The notes: generated from the sequence alone by a model not told the origin. DNA of 64,000 nucleotides from Peptococcaceae bacterium UBA6116 (GCA_002423425.1 DIWC01000041.1:1-64000); one strand, 5' to 3'; shown: positions 7,985-16,605, counted from the first letter of the stretch. Program-made: numbers and translations.

Positions 7985-8364
7985 TCTTAATTATTGGAGG
8001 AAGCAGCCAGGGGAAAACGCAATTTGCTAAGACTCTGCTTAAGGTTGAAGAGGATAAGATAACGGACGGCGGGAGTTGTGTTTTGGAAGAAGCTTTTACC
8101 GGGCCTGTGCTTAACAAATTGCAGGTGCTTATCCAAAGACTTAAGGAAGCAGATTTCGATGCCGGCAAGTTTATTCTGGAAGGAATTAAGAAAAATCCGG
8201 AGATAACAATTATCTGTGATGAATTAGGACTTGGGGTTGTACCTGTGGAGCAAAAGGACAGAGAAAGGCAGGAGTTAATCGGCCGTATTCAGTGTCAAAT
8301 TGCGCAGAAGGCTGATAAAGTCTACAGAGTCCACTGTTCCATTCCCGTTTTGATAAAAGGATAA
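7981..8364 (+). CDS. Short CobU paralogue (127 aa)
   Basis: Begins MILIIGGSSQGKTQFAKTLL, a CobU-type P-loop, and ends with TIICDELGLGVVPVEQ followed by HCSIPVLIKG, which match the C-terminal half of CobU (VSNEVGxGIVP region). It lacks the middle 50-60 residues, including the guanylylated-histidine region that the 183-residue neighbour keeps. The GTG start overlaps the cobS stop. The frame is intact, so it is probably expressed: either an NTP-binding kinase-only form, or one half of a CobU heteromer with the upstream copy. A decaying duplicate is the alternative. Confidence 0.7.
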   Translation: MILIIGGSSQGKTQFAKTLLKVEEDKITDGGSCVLEEAFTGPVLNKLQVLIQRLKEADFDAGKFILEGIKKNPEITIICDELGLGVVPVEQKDRERQELIGRIQCQIAQKADKVYRVHCSIPVLIKG

Positions 8365-8389
8365 AAAATCTTATGAAAGGTTGAGAATT

Positions 8390-8992
8390 ATGAACCATAA
8401 CATCTTTTTGATAAGACATGCAAAAACCGAGACGAATTTTCTGCGCAAATACATTGGGGTTACTGATGATCAATTGTGCGAATCAGGGATTACCGAACTC
8501 AAAAAATGCATTAGTTCTGGACACTATCCGGCTGTGGATTATGTTTTTGTAAGTCCTTTACTTCGGTGTCAGCAGACGAGGGAGATGATTTACAACGGTG
8601 TTCCCTTTGAGATTATCCCTGAATTGGCAGAATGTGATTTTGGGATTTTTGAGAATATGAATTATGAACAATTAAAAGATACAAGGGAATATCAGAATTG
8701 GATCAATAACGGTGTAAAAGGAAATTTTCCGCAGGGAGAAAACATTGAGGACTTTAAAAGCAGATGCGCCGCAGGGTTTGAAAAAGCAGTTACAAAGATT
8801 ATTGAAAAAAGAATCGTGGACTGTGCTCTAGTTATTCATGGCGGAACTATTATGGCAATTCTGGAAAAATATGATCGAGAACGATCCAATTTTCATGATT
8901 GGAAGCTCGAAAATTGTGAAGGCTATAAACTTTTGCTGGAGACCGGTATTTGGAACAAAGAAAAAAAACTAACTGAAATAATTAAATTGTAA
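8390..8992 (+). CDS. cobC: Alpha-ribazole phosphatase-like histidine phosphatase
   Basis: Histidine phosphatase superfamily, likely removing the 5' phosphate from alpha-ribazole phosphate or adenosylcobalamin phosphate. FLIRHAKTETNFLRKYIG carries the RHG-type catalytic histidine at residue 10, and LVIHGGTIMAIL the second histidine. 200 residues. An in-frame TTG at 8381 exists, but ATG 8390 has GAAAGG at good spacing and gives the family N-terminus. It sits between the CobU/CobS block and cbiB, which supports the cobalamin role over a general phosphoglycerate mutase-like function. Confidence 0.88.
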   Translation: MNHNIFLIRHAKTETNFLRKYIGVTDDQLCESGITELKKCISSGHYPAVDYVFVSPLLRCQQTREMIYNGVPFEIIPELAECDFGIFENMNYEQLKDTREYQNWINNGVKGNFPQGENIEDFKSRCAAGFEKAVTKIIEKRIVDCALVIHGGTIMAILEKYDRERSNFHDWKLENCEGYKLLLETGIWNKEKKLTEIIKL

Positions 8993-9028
8993 AAAAAATT
9001 TTTTTAAAAAATTTTGAGACAGGAAATT

Positions 9029-9997
9029 ATGAGTACGCTTTTAGCCTTAATAACTGGGTATTTGCTAGATCTAATTATCGGTGATCCTTTATGGCTTCCT
9101 CATCCTGTCCGCTGGATCGGACTAATGATCTCAGGGGGGGAACGCCTTGGACGAAGAATCAGCTGCCAGACAAAAAGAACCCAATATCTGTGCGGGTTGC
9201 TGTTAACTTTGCTGGTAGGCGCCGTTTCATTTATTATTCCGTTTACGGTATTGTCTTGGGCAAACAGGTTCTACCCGGTGCTCGGTTTTGTTTTAGAAAC
9301 ACTAATGTGTTATCAGCTTCTGGCTGTAAGATCTTTAAAGACGGAAAGCATGAAAGTGTATCATGAGCTTAAAAAGGGCGATCTGCCGGCTGCAAGAAGC
9401 CTCCTGTCATTTATAGTGGGTCGTGATACGGAAAATTTAAGCGCTGAGCAGGTAACGAAAGCAGCAGTCGAAACTGTGGCGGAAAACTTATCCGATGGCG
9501 TGATCGCACCTATGCTTTTCATCCTGATTGGTGGTGCGCCGCTCGGATTTCTATATAAGGCGGTTAATACCCTTGATTCAATGATCGGTTACAAAAATGA
9601 GAAGTACCTGTACTTTGGAAGGTTTGCGGCCAAGCTGGATGATGCTGTTAATTATCTGCCGGCGAGAATTTCGGCTTATTTGATGATTATCGCAGTATAC
9701 TTAAGTCGCTTGGATTTCGGGGAAGCGGTGAGAATCTACCGCCGTGACCGCCATAACCATACGAGTCCGAATTCCGCCCATACGGAAGCTGTCTGTGCCG
9801 GAGCCTTGAATGTTCAATTGGCAGGAGATAATTATTATTTTGGGAAGCTGGTTGCCAAGCCGGCTATCGGCGACGATTTAAGGTCAATTGAAGCCGAGGA
9901 TATTCCAAGAGCCAACAAGCTATTATATGTAACGTCGTTTGTGGGATTAATAGTTGGAGTGGGAGCGAAGATTATTGTTGTGGTTTATCTAGCATAA
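9029..9997 (+). CDS. cbiB: Adenosylcobinamide-phosphate synthase
   Basis: Couples adenosylcobyric acid with (R)-1-amino-2-propanol phosphate in the membrane. 322 residues with several hydrophobic segments. Family signatures include LDLIIGDPLWLPHPVRWIG at the N-terminus, FIVGRDTENLSAEQVTKAAV, the AETVAENLSDGVIAP region and HNHTSPNSAHTEAVCAGAL. A TTG at 9014 is in frame but ATG 9029, after ACAGGA, is preferred. An A/T homopolymer run (8990-9014) precedes it. Its TAA stop lies at the outer edge of palindromic repeat copy 2. Confidence 0.93.
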   Translation: MSTLLALITGYLLDLIIGDPLWLPHPVRWIGLMISGGERLGRRISCQTKRTQYLCGLLLTLLVGAVSFIIPFTVLSWANRFYPVLGFVLETLMCYQLLAVRSLKTESMKVYHELKKGDLPAARSLLSFIVGRDTENLSAEQVTKAAVETVAENLSDGVIAPMLFILIGGAPLGFLYKAVNTLDSMIGYKNEKYLYFGRFAAKLDDAVNYLPARISAYLMIIAVYLSRLDFGEAVRIYRRDRHNHTSPNSAHTEAVCAGALNVQLAGDNYYFGKLVAKPAIGDDLRSIEAEDIPRANKLLYVTSFVGLIVGVGAKIIVVVYLA

Positions 9998-10179
9998 GTA
10001 GGCAAGAATTATTGCTTAGCGAACCGTTAAGCAAAAGATCGTCGTGAGCGTAGTTGATACAGCGTCAAGCAGTGCCGTTGGTTGACTACAGGTATTACCC
10101 AAAGGTTTGGCACTGTAGCTGGATCAACAAGCGAACAGATCTGGCGCGGGGTGAGTGGGCAATAATTCTTGCCGACTTA
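9995..10179 (+). repeat. Structured palindromic repeat, copy 2
   Basis: The arms at 9995-10015 and 10159-10179 are inverted repeats matching at 20 of 21 positions. Inside, GTTGATACAGC (10053-10063) pairs with GCTGGATCAAC (10118-10128), with one mismatch, and AGTGCC (10071-10076) with GGCACT (10109-10114), so the whole unit can fold as one long branched hairpin. The right half (10101-10163) is homologous to copy 1. A spurious N-terminal extension of the cobD frame begins inside it. Confidence 0.85.
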
Positions 10180-10236
10180 ACACATAGATACAACGCTTGG
10201 GCGACCGAGCTTTTAATAGGGGGATTGGCAAAAAGG

Positions 10237-11304
10237 ATGTATGAATACGTACACGGCGGCGATATCTATACCGCCAGAGATTTGACCGGCACACAGGACA
10301 TAATTGATTTTTCAGCCAACATTAACCCTTTGGGATTGCCTTCGGGTGTAAAAAATGCGGTTAAGGCTGCACTAAATGAATGCCTAAGCTACCCGGACCC
10401 TTTTTGCCGGGAACTAGCTGCGGCCTTGGCTTTATATGAAAAGACAGATCAGGAGAATATTTATTGCGCTAATGGTACCTCGGAAATCATTTTTAGACTG
10501 ACCTTAGCCCTTAAACCGAAAAAAGCGTTGATTCTCGCACCGACCTTTGCCGATTATGAGAAAGCCTTGCGGACAGTAGGGTGTGATATCGAGTATTATA
10601 TCCTAACTGCGGAAAATGATTTTTCCCTTCAACAGGATTATATCGGAAAAATCAAGAGCGGAATGGATATGCTCTGGATCTGCAACCCCAATAATCCGAC
10701 AGGACAGGGGTGTAAGAACTCTTTTTTAGTTAAGGTGCTTGAACGTTGCCGGCAAACAAAAACAGTTGTCCTGATAGATGAATGCTTTATGGATTTTGTC
10801 GGGCAACCGGAGATTTATTCCGTACAATCCTTAATTGGGTCCTATAATAATTTACTTGTACTTAAAGCCTTTACTAAAATCTATGCTATGCCGGGAATAA
10901 GGCTCGGCTATGTTCTCACCTCCAACCGCCGAATTATTGAACAACTGAGACTTGCCGGTCAGGATTGGAGTGTATCAACATTAGCTCAGAAGGCAGGGAT
11001 CAGTGCCTTAAACCAAAAAGAATATCTGCAAAAAACTAAGATTTTAGTAAAAAAGGAAAGAGAATATCTAATTAAAGAGTTAACTGTTTTCGGGTTTAAG
11101 GTTTACGGTTCTTTAGCTAATTATATTTTCTTTGAAGCTTCCAGGTATTTGGATCTCGACAAGATGCTGCTGGCCAAAGGCATATTAATTCGCTCCTGTT
11201 CCAATTATGCCGGTTTAAACAGCGGGTATTTCAGGGTTGCGGTTAGAAACCACAGCGATAATCAACAGCTCATTGCCGCCCTTAAGGATGTGACCAAATA
11301 TTAA
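10237..11304 (+). CDS. cobD: L-threonine-O-3-phosphate decarboxylase
   Basis: PLP-dependent enzyme that decarboxylates threonine phosphate to aminopropanol phosphate, the substrate of CbiB. The 355-residue product starts MYEYVHGGDIYTAR, typical of CobD/HisC-like proteins. It shows CNPNNPTGQG and the Schiff-base lysine in VLKAFTKIYAMPGIRLGY, with Arg-rich FRVAVRNHSDN near the C-terminus. The frame is open from 10054, but that segment lies in a palindromic repeat. ATG 10237 with TAGGGGGA upstream gives the family N-terminus. The context separates it from histidinol-phosphate aminotransferase, its closest relative by sequence. Confidence 0.9.
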   Translation: MYEYVHGGDIYTARDLTGTQDIIDFSANINPLGLPSGVKNAVKAALNECLSYPDPFCRELAAALALYEKTDQENIYCANGTSEIIFRLTLALKPKKALILAPTFADYEKALRTVGCDIEYYILTAENDFSLQQDYIGKIKSGMDMLWICNPNNPTGQGCKNSFLVKVLERCRQTKTVVLIDECFMDFVGQPEIYSVQSLIGSYNNLLVLKAFTKIYAMPGIRLGYVLTSNRRIIEQLRLAGQDWSVSTLAQKAGISALNQKEYLQKTKILVKKEREYLIKELTVFGFKVYGSLANYIFFEASRYLDLDKMLLAKGILIRSCSNYAGLNSGYFRVAVRNHSDNQQLIAALKDVTKY

Positions 11305-11336
11305 AGCAATTAACCGTTTGAAAGCAGGTGAAGCCC

Positions 11337-12845
11337 ATGGTAAAGGCCATTATGGTCCAAGGAACTATGTCCAATGCCGGTAAAAGCCTGATTACAGCCG
11401 GGTTGTGCAGAATTTTTAAACAAGATGGGCACAAAGTTGCACCATTTAAATCTCAGAATATGGCCTTGAACTCTTTTATTACCAAAGAAGGCAAAGAAAT
11501 GGGCAGAGCTCAGGTCGTTCAGGCTGAAGCTGCCGGAATTGAGCCGAGTGTTTTGATGAATCCAATTCTCTTAAAGCCCACAAGCGATCAGGGCTCCCAG
11601 GTTATCGTCAACGGAGAAGTTTTAGGCAATATGAATGCCGTTGGGTATTTTAGCTATAAAGCAAAACTTATTCCCGATATTATGCGAGCCTATGAGACAC
11701 TGGCGCAGGAAAACGATATCATCGTTATTGAAGGGGCGGGCAGCCCGGCCGAGATTAACTTGAAGAATGATGATCTTGTGAACATGGGAATGGCTAAAAT
11801 GGCCAAAGCACCAGTACTGCTTGTTGCCGACATTGACCGCGGAGGAGTATTTGCTTCCATTTACGGAACCATTATGCTTTTAGACGAAGATGAAAGGGAC
11901 TTGATTAAGGGGGTTATCATCAATAAGTTTCGCGGGGATGTGGAAATCTTAAGACCGGGACTAAAAATGATTGAAGAGAAAACCAACATTCCGGTCCTGG
12001 GAGTTGTTCCCTATCTATACATAGATATCGAGGATGAGGACAGCCTGGCGGAGAGAATTTCCCAAGATAAGACGGTGGAAGCGGTCGATATTGCCGTGAT
12101 TCGCTTGCCGAGGATGTCCAATTTTACCGATTTTAATGTCTTTGAACTGATACCGGGGGTTTCCCTAAGGTATGTCAGGTCGGTAGCCGAACTGCAGCAT
12201 CCGGATATGATCATCCTTCCCGGAACAAAAAACACGATGGGAGATCTGATGTGGCTGCGGCAAAACGGACTGGAGGGACTGATTAAGAAACAAGCTGCTG
12301 AGGGAAGCATAATATTTGGGGTCTGCGGAGGATATCAAATGCTGGGGCGGACACTCGAAGATCCTTATACTGTGGAGCAAGGGGGCAGCCTTAGAGGGGT
12401 AGGATTGTTGGACAGCAAAACAATTTTTGCCTGTGATAAAACAAGAACCAGGGTTCAGGGTAAATTCCAAAAAAATGATGGGGTGTTTGCTAAATTATCC
12501 GAGGTTCCTTTAAGCGGCTATGAGATTCATATGGGGGTTACCGAGACGGAAGGGCAAGAGCCGTTAACTATTATTGAAAACGTTTCCGGGCAGGCGGTTC
12601 ACAAGACGGACGGGTTGATCAAGGGCAACGTCATGGGCAGTTATATCCACGGAATCTTTGACGAAGACAGGGTTGCAGCGACCATAATCGAGTGCCTTCT
12701 TAACAGAAAAGGGCTTGATTCTTCAAGTATTTCCAAAATCAGCTTTACGGAATATAAAGAGCGGCAGTATGATTTACTGGCTGCGGAGATTAGAAAAAAT
12801 ATTGATATGAAAGCCATTCGCAAAATAATGGAAGAAGGTGTATAG
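11337..12845 (+). CDS. cbiP: Cobyric acid synthase
   Basis: Amidates the b, d, e and g side chains of adenosylcobyrinic a,c-diamide using glutamine and ATP. 502 residues. The N-terminal ATPase domain has QGTMSNAGKSLITAGLCRIF then PFKSQNMALNSF, both typical of CobQ/CbiP. The C-terminal class I amidotransferase domain has nucleophile Cys in FGVCGGYQMLG and His in MGSYIHGIFDED. GTG 11328 is in frame but ATG 11337, after AGCAGGTG, is preferred. It follows cobD by 32 bases and precedes cobA by 3 bases, so the three are one transcription unit. Confidence 0.95.
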   Translation: MVKAIMVQGTMSNAGKSLITAGLCRIFKQDGHKVAPFKSQNMALNSFITKEGKEMGRAQVVQAEAAGIEPSVLMNPILLKPTSDQGSQVIVNGEVLGNMNAVGYFSYKAKLIPDIMRAYETLAQENDIIVIEGAGSPAEINLKNDDLVNMGMAKMAKAPVLLVADIDRGGVFASIYGTIMLLDEDERDLIKGVIINKFRGDVEILRPGLKMIEEKTNIPVLGVVPYLYIDIEDEDSLAERISQDKTVEAVDIAVIRLPRMSNFTDFNVFELIPGVSLRYVRSVAELQHPDMIILPGTKNTMGDLMWLRQNGLEGLIKKQAAEGSIIFGVCGGYQMLGRTLEDPYTVEQGGSLRGVGLLDSKTIFACDKTRTRVQGKFQKNDGVFAKLSEVPLSGYEIHMGVTETEGQEPLTIIENVSGQAVHKTDGLIKGNVMGSYIHGIFDEDRVAATIIECLLNRKGLDSSSISKISFTEYKERQYDLLAAEIRKNIDMKAIRKIMEEGV

Positions 12846-12848
12846 CAG

Positions 12849-13379
12849 GTGAAACAGGGTCTTATTCATATTTATTGCGGAGATGGCAAAGGCAAAACGA
12901 CTGCTGCTTTAGGACTGGCTTTAAGATCCGCCGGCAGAGGTTTCAGAGTTTTATTGATCCAGTTTCTTAAGACTCAAGAAACCGGAGAGCTTTATAGTCT
13001 GGAGAAAATTCCCGAAATTACTGTACTTAGGGGAAAAGAGAATCGTACCGTATTTTCTTATCAGATGACAGATGAGGAAAAAGCACAGTGCCGGATGGTC
13101 CATGATGAGAATTTGAGACGAGGTATAACCATGGGCGAATCCGGTAAGGTGGATTTACTGATTCTGGATGAAATTATTCCGGCCTATAATCTAAATCTTG
13201 TTGATCGTGCTGTCTTGCTGGATTTTCTGAGAACAAAACTAGGGGAATTGGAAATTGTCTTAACCGGCAGAGATCCGGCTTTAGAACTGATTGACCTGGC
13301 CGCTTATGTATCGGAAATCAAAAAAATAAAACACCCGTATGATCAGGGTTTAAAAGCGAGAATCGGAATTGAGGTATGA
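12849..13379 (+). CDS. cobA: Corrinoid adenosyltransferase
   Basis: Transfers the adenosyl group of ATP to cob(I)alamin or cob(I)inamide to make the coenzyme form (BtuR/CobO/CobA family). 176 residues with P-loop IYCGDGKGKTTAALGLALRS at the N-terminus and VDLLILDEIIPAYNLNLVD in the middle. GTG start at 12849, three bases after the cbiP stop, with AGCAGG upstream. It is the last intact gene of the cluster; a truncated cbiC follows with an overlapping reading frame. Confidence 0.93.
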   Translation: MKQGLIHIYCGDGKGKTTAALGLALRSAGRGFRVLLIQFLKTQETGELYSLEKIPEITVLRGKENRTVFSYQMTDEEKAQCRMVHDENLRRGITMGESGKVDLLILDEIIPAYNLNLVDRAVLLDFLRTKLGELEIVLTGRDPALELIDLAAYVSEIKKIKHPYDQGLKARIGIEV

Positions 13380-13386
13380 GGAAAAA

Positions 13387-13656
13387 ATGACAAAGACATT
13401 TGATTATCTTTTGCCGGAAGAGATAGAAAAACGAAGTTTTGAAATAATAACCAAAGAGCTGGGAAATATCAGGCTCGATGAAGATAAAGCCGGGATAATA
13501 AAAAGGGTTATTCACACAACGGCAGACTTTGGCGGGAAAGAACGACCCGGGCTTCAGCATGTATGGAAAAAGAAGTACAAATTCGACAACGTCAAAACAT
13601 GCCAAGGGTTAACTTGCAGAAAGCTAAGGGGTTTTGGCATGTTAGTGAGGATTTGA
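13387..13656 (+). pseudogene. cbiC: cbiC (precorrin-8X methylmutase) N-terminal remnant
   Basis: From ATG 13387 (after a GAGG Shine-Dalgarno), LLPEEIEKRSFEIITKELG and then IIKRVIHTTADFG match the N-terminus of CbiC/CobH, which moves the C11 methyl group to C12. After about 50 residues the similarity stops, and the frame runs through a palindromic repeat to a stop at 13656; a full protein has about 210 residues. The catalytic His of the RVIHTTADF motif is present, but the fold is not, so the product should be inactive. Confidence 0.82.
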
Positions 13657-13708
13657 GTTCGCAGCTACGTTGCCGGGCGAGTGGAGCTTCTGTGTAAGGC
13701 TGCAAGCT
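13548..13708 (+). repeat. Structured palindromic repeat, copy 3 (divergent)
   Basis: AACATGCCAA (13596-13605) pairs perfectly with TTGGCATGTT (13634-13643). The 32-base interval between CATGCC and GGCATG has the same length as the AGTGCC-GGCACT interval of copy 2, and shares GGTT-ACT--CAG with it. CGTCAA lies just 5' in both copies, and GAGTGG-GC ends both (here 13679-13687). The outer limits are uncertain. It interrupts or abuts the truncated cbiC. Confidence 0.6.
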
Positions 13709-13919
13709 TATTGAAAATAGTCTACGATATTAACCGAGGTTCATATAGAAGCTTAGAAATTATTATTGATGTCGAAAACAGAAAGCGGTATGTTTTTTGA
13801 GTGATCGCGTTCAAAGTCAAATTACGGAAAAACGGAATAAAATATTGCGGATAACACTTACTTGAATTATACTTTTAGATAGTGCATTTTTATTTAATAC
13901 AATTTAGGAAGTGATGTTC

Positions 13920-15005
13920 ATGCCAAATAAATTAAAAGTAGGGTTAATTGGCGGTACGGGATTAGTAGGGCAGAGACTGGTTACCCTTTTGAATAACCAC
14001 CCGTGGTTTGATGTTGTCTCTATCGCAGCCAGCGGGCAGTCTGCCGGCAAAAGTTATGCCGAGGCTGTTCAAGGCAGATGGAAGCTGCAAACAGAGATGC
14101 CTGAACAGGTTAAATCTCTTATGGTGAAGAATGCAGTTGACGTTCAAGCGGTATGTGATGAGGTAGATTTTGTTTTTTGTACTGTAGATATGAACAAGGA
14201 AGAAACCAAAATAATTGAAGAAAAATATGCTCAATGCGAGACTCCGGTGATATCCTGTAATTCTGCTAACAGAATGGTTGCCGATGTGCCGATGGTGATT
14301 CCCGAGATTAATCCGGAGCATCTTGGAATCATCGACGAACAAAGGAAACGTCTCGGAACCAAATACGGTTTTATTGCTGTTAAGCCTAATTGTTCGATTC
14401 AAAGTTATGTACCGCCGATCCATGCGCTCAAGGAGTTCATGCCAAAATCGATTTTAGCCTGTACTTATCAGGCAATCTCGGGAGCCGGCAAAACTTTTAA
14501 AGAATGGCCGGAAATGGTGGATAATGTTATTCCTTATATTGGCGGCGAAGAGGAGAAGAGTGAAAAAGAACCGCTAAAAGTTTGGGGAAAGATTGAGAAC
14601 AAAAAAATAGTACCCACTCAGGATACAGTTATTACTACCCAGTGTATCAGAGTTCCAGTCAGTGATGGTCATTTGGCCGCTGTGTTCGTATCTTTTGGGA
14701 ATAAACCCGATAAGCAAACCATTATCGGCTTATGGAACGGGTATAAGGGCAGGCCCCAAATGTTGAATCTACCTAGTGCCCCCCAGCCATTTATGAAATA
14801 CTATTTTGAAGACAACCGTCCTCAAACCAAACTCGACAGGGGTTTTGGAAATGGAATGGGGATTAACATGGGACGTCTCAGGGAAGACTCAGTCTATGAT
14901 TATAAATTTGTCTGCATTTCTCATAATACGTTGCGGGGAGCTGCCGGCGGAGCAGTTCTTATCGCCGAACTGCTTAAGGCCGATGGGTATTTGCAAGCAA
15001 AGTAA
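13920..15005 (+). CDS. asd: Aspartate-semialdehyde dehydrogenase
   Basis: NADPH-dependent reduction of aspartyl phosphate, the branch-point enzyme for lysine/diaminopimelate, threonine and methionine. 361 residues, the longer archaeal/fungal-type enzyme rather than the shorter common bacterial form. VGLIGGTGLVGQRLVTLL is the nucleotide-binding loop, AVKPNCSIQSYV holds the catalytic cysteine and CTYQAISGAGKTF the following conserved stretch. ATG 13920 follows AGGAAGTG at ten bases; GTG 13911 and ATG 13914 are closer and less likely. About 210 bases of non-coding sequence precede it, with no riboswitch recognised there. Confidence 0.9.
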   Translation: MPNKLKVGLIGGTGLVGQRLVTLLNNHPWFDVVSIAASGQSAGKSYAEAVQGRWKLQTEMPEQVKSLMVKNAVDVQAVCDEVDFVFCTVDMNKEETKIIEEKYAQCETPVISCNSANRMVADVPMVIPEINPEHLGIIDEQRKRLGTKYGFIAVKPNCSIQSYVPPIHALKEFMPKSILACTYQAISGAGKTFKEWPEMVDNVIPYIGGEEEKSEKEPLKVWGKIENKKIVPTQDTVITTQCIRVPVSDGHLAAVFVSFGNKPDKQTIIGLWNGYKGRPQMLNLPSAPQPFMKYYFEDNRPQTKLDRGFGNGMGINMGRLREDSVYDYKFVCISHNTLRGAAGGAVLIAELLKADGYLQAK

Positions 15006-15068
15006 AAATACTTACCAAAAAAATGGATTAAAAATCTAACCTAAAGTAAGATTGATTTTGGAGGATGA

Positions 15069-15395
15069 TCATTTTGTTTAAAGGATATTAAAGCTGATAA
15101 GCTTGATGTCATCGGTGCGGTGGGAATTGCCCGCTCCTTCATGCTTGCCGGCCAGCATGGTGAAAAAATATTCCGGGATATTCCACTTGAGGAATATTTA
15201 CTGCAAAATGCAGGTCCTAACGGCAGGATTAAAGACATCTCCAAGCATGCTTCCAATTTAGAATTCGAACTGAAATTTAAGAATATTGCCGCGAAATTAT
15301 TTACTGCTAAAGCTAAAATTATGGCGCAGAAAAGAATAATTTTTATGCGGGATTTTTTTGCGGCTTTAAAAGACGAGATCAATGGAAACAGATAA
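15069..15395 (+). pseudogene. HD-domain phosphohydrolase (YpgQ/YedJ-like), 5' truncated
   Basis: The in-frame segment KADKLDVIGAVGIARSFML with downstream DIPLEEYLL and IIFMRDFFAALKDEI matches the C-terminal half of YpgQ/YedJ-type HD phosphohydrolases (the D-A-D-x-L-D-A-I-G-A-x-G-I-A-R motif). The metal-binding HD half, about 90 residues, is missing and no start codon with RBS precedes the match, although GTG 15120 could start a 91-residue product. Probably a leftover from a deletion downstream of asd. Confidence 0.65.
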
Positions 15396-15411
15396 CAAGC
15401 TTAAAAAATAT

Positions 15412-16605
15412 TCATTGATTCTGCTTGCGGGTATTTGCCGTTAAATTTTTTTCTACTGTCTTTATGACGTTTTCTGCCACATAGGAGCAGTCTTCTAGGG
15501 AAAGTTTAGAATATAAGGGAAGAGTAATTTCATTAGCGTATTGTTCATAGGTGTTAGGGTAATCCTTAATGGAGTATCCTAATTCTTTATAATAAGTAAA
15601 CATCGGAATAGGAATATAATGAACGTTAGTAGAAATTCCGATTTCGGCCAGTTCCTGAATAATATTATCCCTTTTTTCTTCGGACAATCCCTTTACCCTT
15701 AAAAGATAAAGATGATAGGAGCTTTCTCTATCAGGTGCATTACCCGGGGGTAAAATAGCCCATTCTTTTGTTGCCAGAATTTTATCATATAGATGGTGAA
15801 GGGCTTTGCGATGGTTGAGTTTTTGGTCGTAATGATCGAGCTGAGCCAGGCCAATAGACGCGCTAATATCGGTCATATTACATTTTAAACCGTCGGTTAA
15901 TACATCATATTTCCAGGCGCCGGCTTTCATTTTTGTTAAAGCATCTTTAGACTGGCCGTTAAGTGAAGAATATTTGAATATTTTGGTGAAGTCTTGCTTA
16001 TGGTTATTAAAAGTAATTGCCCCACCTTCCGCCGTAGTAAGGTTTTTAACAGCATGAAAGGAAAAAACATGAAAGTCAAACTGGCTGCCAACCCTTTTTC
16101 CCTGATACAAGGCGCCGAAAGAATGGGCAGAATCGGAAATAAGCAATATATCTTCACGGCCTTTGGACTTAAGTATTTGTTTTAGGGTATTATAGTCTAC
16201 AGGAAAGCCCCCGATATCGACCGTTATAATAGCCTTGGTTTGGGGGGTAATTGAGTCGGAAAGAAGACCATAATCCATGAAGAAACTATTTTTTTTCAAG
16301 TCTACGAATGTGGGTCTAATACCCCTATGTAAAATAACATTGGAAGTGGCGACATAGGTATAGGGAGTGGTGATAACAGCATCATTTCCGCCAAGACCAA
16401 AAACCTTTAAAATTAAATCCAGACTTTGAGAATTGCTGGCCAAAGCAACAGCATTTTCAGCTGAGCAATATTCTTTTATTTTTTCTTCAAATTGGCCAAC
16501 CTTCGGACCAGTTGTAATCCACCCTGAGTTTAACACTTCGACAACGGCGTCTATTTCTCTTTGTGTAAGATCAGGCGGCGAAAAAGGAATAATATGGTTT
16601 TCCAT
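15412..16605 (-). CDS. DegT/DnrJ/EryC1-type PLP aminotransferase
   Basis: Sugar-nucleotide aminotransferase family enzyme, forming amino sugars for surface glycans or glycosylated proteins. The product opens MENHIIPFSPPDLTQREIDAV and then GWITTGPKVGQFEEKI. The PLP lysine is in FSFHAVKNLTTAEGG, preceded by LLISDSAHSFGALYQGK. Length 397 is normal. An upstream in-frame ATG (16611) is only three bases from AGGAGG-like GGAGG (16615-16619), while ATG 16605 has nine, so the latter was taken. No neighbouring sugar genes are present, so its substrate is open. It is convergent with the HD remnant and divergent from rpoN. Confidence 0.85.
   Translation of the reverse strand: MENHIIPFSPPDLTQREIDAVVEVLNSGWITTGPKVGQFEEKIKEYCSAENAVALASNSQSLDLILKVFGLGGNDAVITTPYTYVATSNVILHRGIRPTFVDLKKNSFFMDYGLLSDSITPQTKAIITVDIGGFPVDYNTLKQILKSKGREDILLISDSAHSFGALYQGKRVGSQFDFHVFSFHAVKNLTTAEGGAITFNNHKQDFTKIFKYSSLNGQSKDALTKMKAGAWKYDVLTDGLKCNMTDISASIGLAQLDHYDQKLNHRKALHHLYDKILATKEWAILPPGNAPDRESSYHLYLLRVKGLSEEKRDNIIQELAEIGISTNVHYIPIPMFTYYKELGYSIKDYPNTYEQYANEITLPLYSKLSLEDCSYVAENVIKTVEKNLTANTRKQNQ

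Noticed and set aside
10054..10236. An N-terminal extension of CobD
   Set aside because: This part lies in the palindromic repeat, is unlike any CobD and lacks an RBS; ATG 10237 has one.
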